From the NCBI GenBank assembly GCA_031555615.1, contig JAVBUF010000035.1:1-7484 (forward strand): a stretch of DNA of 7,484 nucleotides, given 5' to 3'. This document shows, one piece after another, positions 6,893 to 7,484 of the stretch. Numbering within the stretch: position 1 is the first letter of the stretch; each line of letters begins with the position of its first letter. The translations under genes and the position numbers were made by a program. Below the pieces are notes generated by a model that was not told the DNA's origin, ran no database searches, and was given only the letters and a program-made list of their open reading frames with translations. This stretch comes from UBA935 sp031555615. Lineage in GTDB: Bacteria > Bacillota > Clostridia > Lachnospirales > Lachnospiraceae.

Positions 6893-6921
6893 ATTATATA
6901 TTATTTTGGGGTTTGCCACAA
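6893..6921 (-). promoter_or_regulatory. Sigma-A type promoter of the pfkA-dnaX-ybaB-recR-galM operon
   Basis: On the minus strand, TTGTGG (6921-6916) is the -35 and a perfect TATAAT (6898-6893) the -10, spaced exactly 17 nt. Transcription would start near 6886, giving a leader of about 38 nt before the pfkA ATG. The -35 lies inside the left arm of the inverted repeat at 6917-6946, so a factor binding that dyad would block it. Confidence 0.75.
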
Positions 6922-6946
6922 TAGTTTTGTATTGACTTCTATTGTG
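6917..6946. promoter_or_regulatory. Inverted repeat between divergent promoters (candidate operator)
   Basis: CACAATAG (6917-6924) and CTATTGTG (6939-6946) are perfect 8-bp inverted copies separated by 14 bp, with centres 22 bp apart, about two helical turns. The left arm covers the pfkA -35, and the spacer holds the plus-strand -35 (TTGACT). The regulator is unknown; the half site does not clearly match a motif I can name. Confidence 0.5.
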
Positions 6947-6960
6947 AGGGATACTATAAT
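6932..6960 (+). promoter_or_regulatory. Strong sigma-A promoter reading toward the tRNA-Ser region
   Basis: TTGACT (6932-6937) and a perfect TATAAT (6955-6960) with a 17-nt spacer form a near-consensus promoter. The start site would be near 6967, about 55 nt before the tRNA-Ser-like relic and about 405 nt before the intact tRNA-Ser. It diverges from the pfkA promoter and overlaps the shared inverted repeat. Confidence 0.8.
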
Positions 6961-7021
6961 GAGTTTCGGTAGGAAATGAGATTTTTATGTATTTTGTGGG
7001 TTATTTATGTTATTTAATTGT

Positions 7022-7110
7022 GGAGATGTACCAAAGTGGCTGAAGGGTCCGCACTCGAAAGCTGAGTGTGTATTTCCCGGGTTAAGGTGGGAAGGATTGG
7101 GATTCGTGAG
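7022..7110 (+). pseudogene. Degenerate tRNA-Ser (CGA-like) copy
   Basis: The first 39 bases (7022-7060) match the intact tRNA-Ser(CGA) at 7372-7410 in 35 positions. This includes the acceptor 5' strand GGAGATG, the D-arm and an anticodon loop CTCGAAA. Downstream the match breaks: the bases after the loop cannot pair with CCGCA, the D-stem has an A-G mismatch, no recognisable TTCAAAT arm follows, and CATCTCC for the acceptor is missing. A variable-arm-like stem TTCCC/GGGAA remains at 7073-7092. An alternative 7-bp hairpin CGCACTC/GAGTGTG (7050-7070) has formed instead of a normal anticodon arm. The right boundary is approximate. The relic lies just downstream of the strong plus-strand promoter, so it is probably transcribed. 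It could instead be a structured leader RNA rather than dead sequence. Confidence 0.7.
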
Positions 7111-7190
7111 GTTTTTTGCTTCCGGTGTTTCAGGAAGGGGAAAATGGGTTCCGCAGATTTCTCGCAGAATTTGTTGGTGGTAATTTCGGG

Positions 7191-7229
7191 TTTTGTTTTA
7201 TAATTTTTGTTTTGTATTTTGTTTTATAA
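7191..7229. repeat. Direct repeat of TTTTGTTTTATAA
   Basis: The 13-bp sequence occurs exactly at 7191-7203 and 7217-7229, 26 bp apart, within a T-rich stretch. Low complexity makes chance partly responsible. Confidence 0.7.
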
Positions 7230-7286
7230 CTTTATAATAGGTAATGTTTATAGTTTATAAATGGTTTTTGCCGGGTGAGTTGGGAT

Positions 7287-7357
7287 GTTTCTTATAAAAT
7301 GTTTCTTTTAAGTTTCTTATAATAAGTAATAAGCTGTATCCCAATAAGTTGTATCCG
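7287..7357. repeat. Two adjacent short tandem repeat blocks upstream of tRNA-Ser
   Basis: GTTTCTTATAA occurs at 7287-7297 and 7312-7322, with a variant GTTTCTTTTAA at 7301-7311. This is followed by AATAAGCTGTATCCC (7328-7342) and AATAAGTTGTATCCG (7343-7357), a 15-bp tandem pair with two mismatches. The block ends 14 bp before the tRNA. Confidence 0.8.
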
Positions 7358-7371
7358 GTTAAAATAAATTT

Positions 7372-7459
7372 GGAGATGTACCCAAGAGGCTGAAGGGTCC
7401 GGATTCGAAATCCGGTAGGTCGGTTCGCCGGCGCAAGGGTTCAAATCCCTTCATCTCCG
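7372..7459 (+). tRNA. tRNA-Ser (anticodon CGA)
   Basis: An 88-nt class II tRNA. The acceptor stem GGAGATG (7372-7378) pairs fully with CATCTCC (7452-7458), with discriminator G at 7459 and no encoded CCA. The anticodon arm is CCGGA/TCCGG with loop TTCGAAA, placing anticodon CGA at 7406-7408, which reads UCG serine codons. The long variable arm (GTCGG TTCG CCGGC) is the serine identity hallmark. The T arm is AAGGG TTCAAAT CCCTT (7435-7451). It most likely uses the promoter at 6932-6960, and its 5' end is made by RNase P. A possible hairpin or terminator starts downstream but is cut by the window end. Confidence 0.97.
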
Positions 7460-7484
7460 CTAAAAAGTCGAAGCTTTTGCTGAG

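Larger units (their letters stand above)
7111..7371 (+). other. Non-coding, C-poor, repeat-rich spacer between the tRNA relic and the intact tRNA
   Basis: I see no open frame with a ribosome binding site on either strand here. The plus strand is strikingly poor in C (two C in 7181-7260) and rich in T and G. A small hairpin CTTCC/GGAAG lies near 7119-7137 without a following T tract. TATAAT hexamers occur at 7199-7204, 7233-7238 and 7318-7323, but none has a well-placed -35, so a second tRNA promoter is not supported. Short direct repeats fill the right half. Confidence 0.6.

Noticed and set aside
7022..7459. Group I intron splitting a tRNA-Ser gene, with the exons at 7022-7060 and near 7410
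   Set aside because: The downstream tRNA is complete by itself, including its own 5' half, and the upstream CCGCA does not pair with the downstream TCCGG; duplication with decay explains it better.
7022..7459. Integrated mobile element using tRNA-Ser as an attachment site, with the relic as one att end
   Set aside because: Only about 310 bp separates the copies and no integrase or other gene lies between; the shared part is the 5' half, whereas integration usually duplicates the 3' end.
7463..7478. AAAAG/CTTTT hairpin after tRNA-Ser as a terminator
   Set aside because: The stem is weak and AT-rich, and any longer stem or T tract is beyond the window end.

Overview
The window looks like chromosomal DNA of a low-to-moderate GC Firmicute, most likely class Clostridia and probably Lachnospiraceae. 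This rests on the DUF5711-type protein, the dnaX-ybaB-recR order, strong AGGAGG-type ribosome binding sites, sigma-A style promoters, and a 6-phosphofructokinase with the GGNGT/PKTIDND signature. The family placement is inference from recognised proteins, not a database search.

Layout. Every protein gene lies on the minus strand, so transcription runs right to left. (1) 6848 to 2125 is a compact five-gene unit: pfkA, dnaX, ybaB/ebfC, recR and galM. Gaps are 22, 20, -1 (TAATG overlap) and 18 nt. A promoter is readable at 6893-6921 and a strong intrinsic terminator at 2000-2027. Just after the galM stop codon are four copies of a 12-bp sequence at 16-17 bp spacing, which re-use the end of galM. 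(2) 1868 to the left edge is a second unit: a small single-pass membrane protein of unknown function, a DUF5711-family membrane-anchored protein with a beta-rich extracellular domain, and the first codons of another probable membrane protein cut off by the window edge. (3) 6849-7484 carries no protein gene. It holds a divergent promoter pair sharing an 8-bp inverted repeat, a decayed tRNA-Ser-like copy, about 260 bp of C-poor repeat-rich DNA, and an intact tRNA-Ser(CGA) on the plus strand.

How the genes work together. pfkA (committed step of glycolysis) and galM (hexose anomer interconversion, feeding the Leloir pathway) flank three DNA-metabolism genes: dnaX (clamp loader), ybaB (nucleoid-associated) and recR (gap repair). 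The dnaX-ybaB-recR core is a classic conserved cluster; the sugar genes at either end are the less usual part. The plus-strand promoter TTGACT-17-TATAAT fires away from pfkA toward the tRNA region.

Most interesting observations: the tRNA-Ser-like relic between a near-consensus promoter and an intact isoacceptor; the shared dyad in the divergent promoters; an A6G tract at dnaX codons 424-425 that would give an E. coli gamma-sized product by -1 slippage (though not in the canonical phase); and the repeat cluster at the galM terminus. I saw no CRISPR array, transposase, integrase, toxin-antitoxin pair or defence system.
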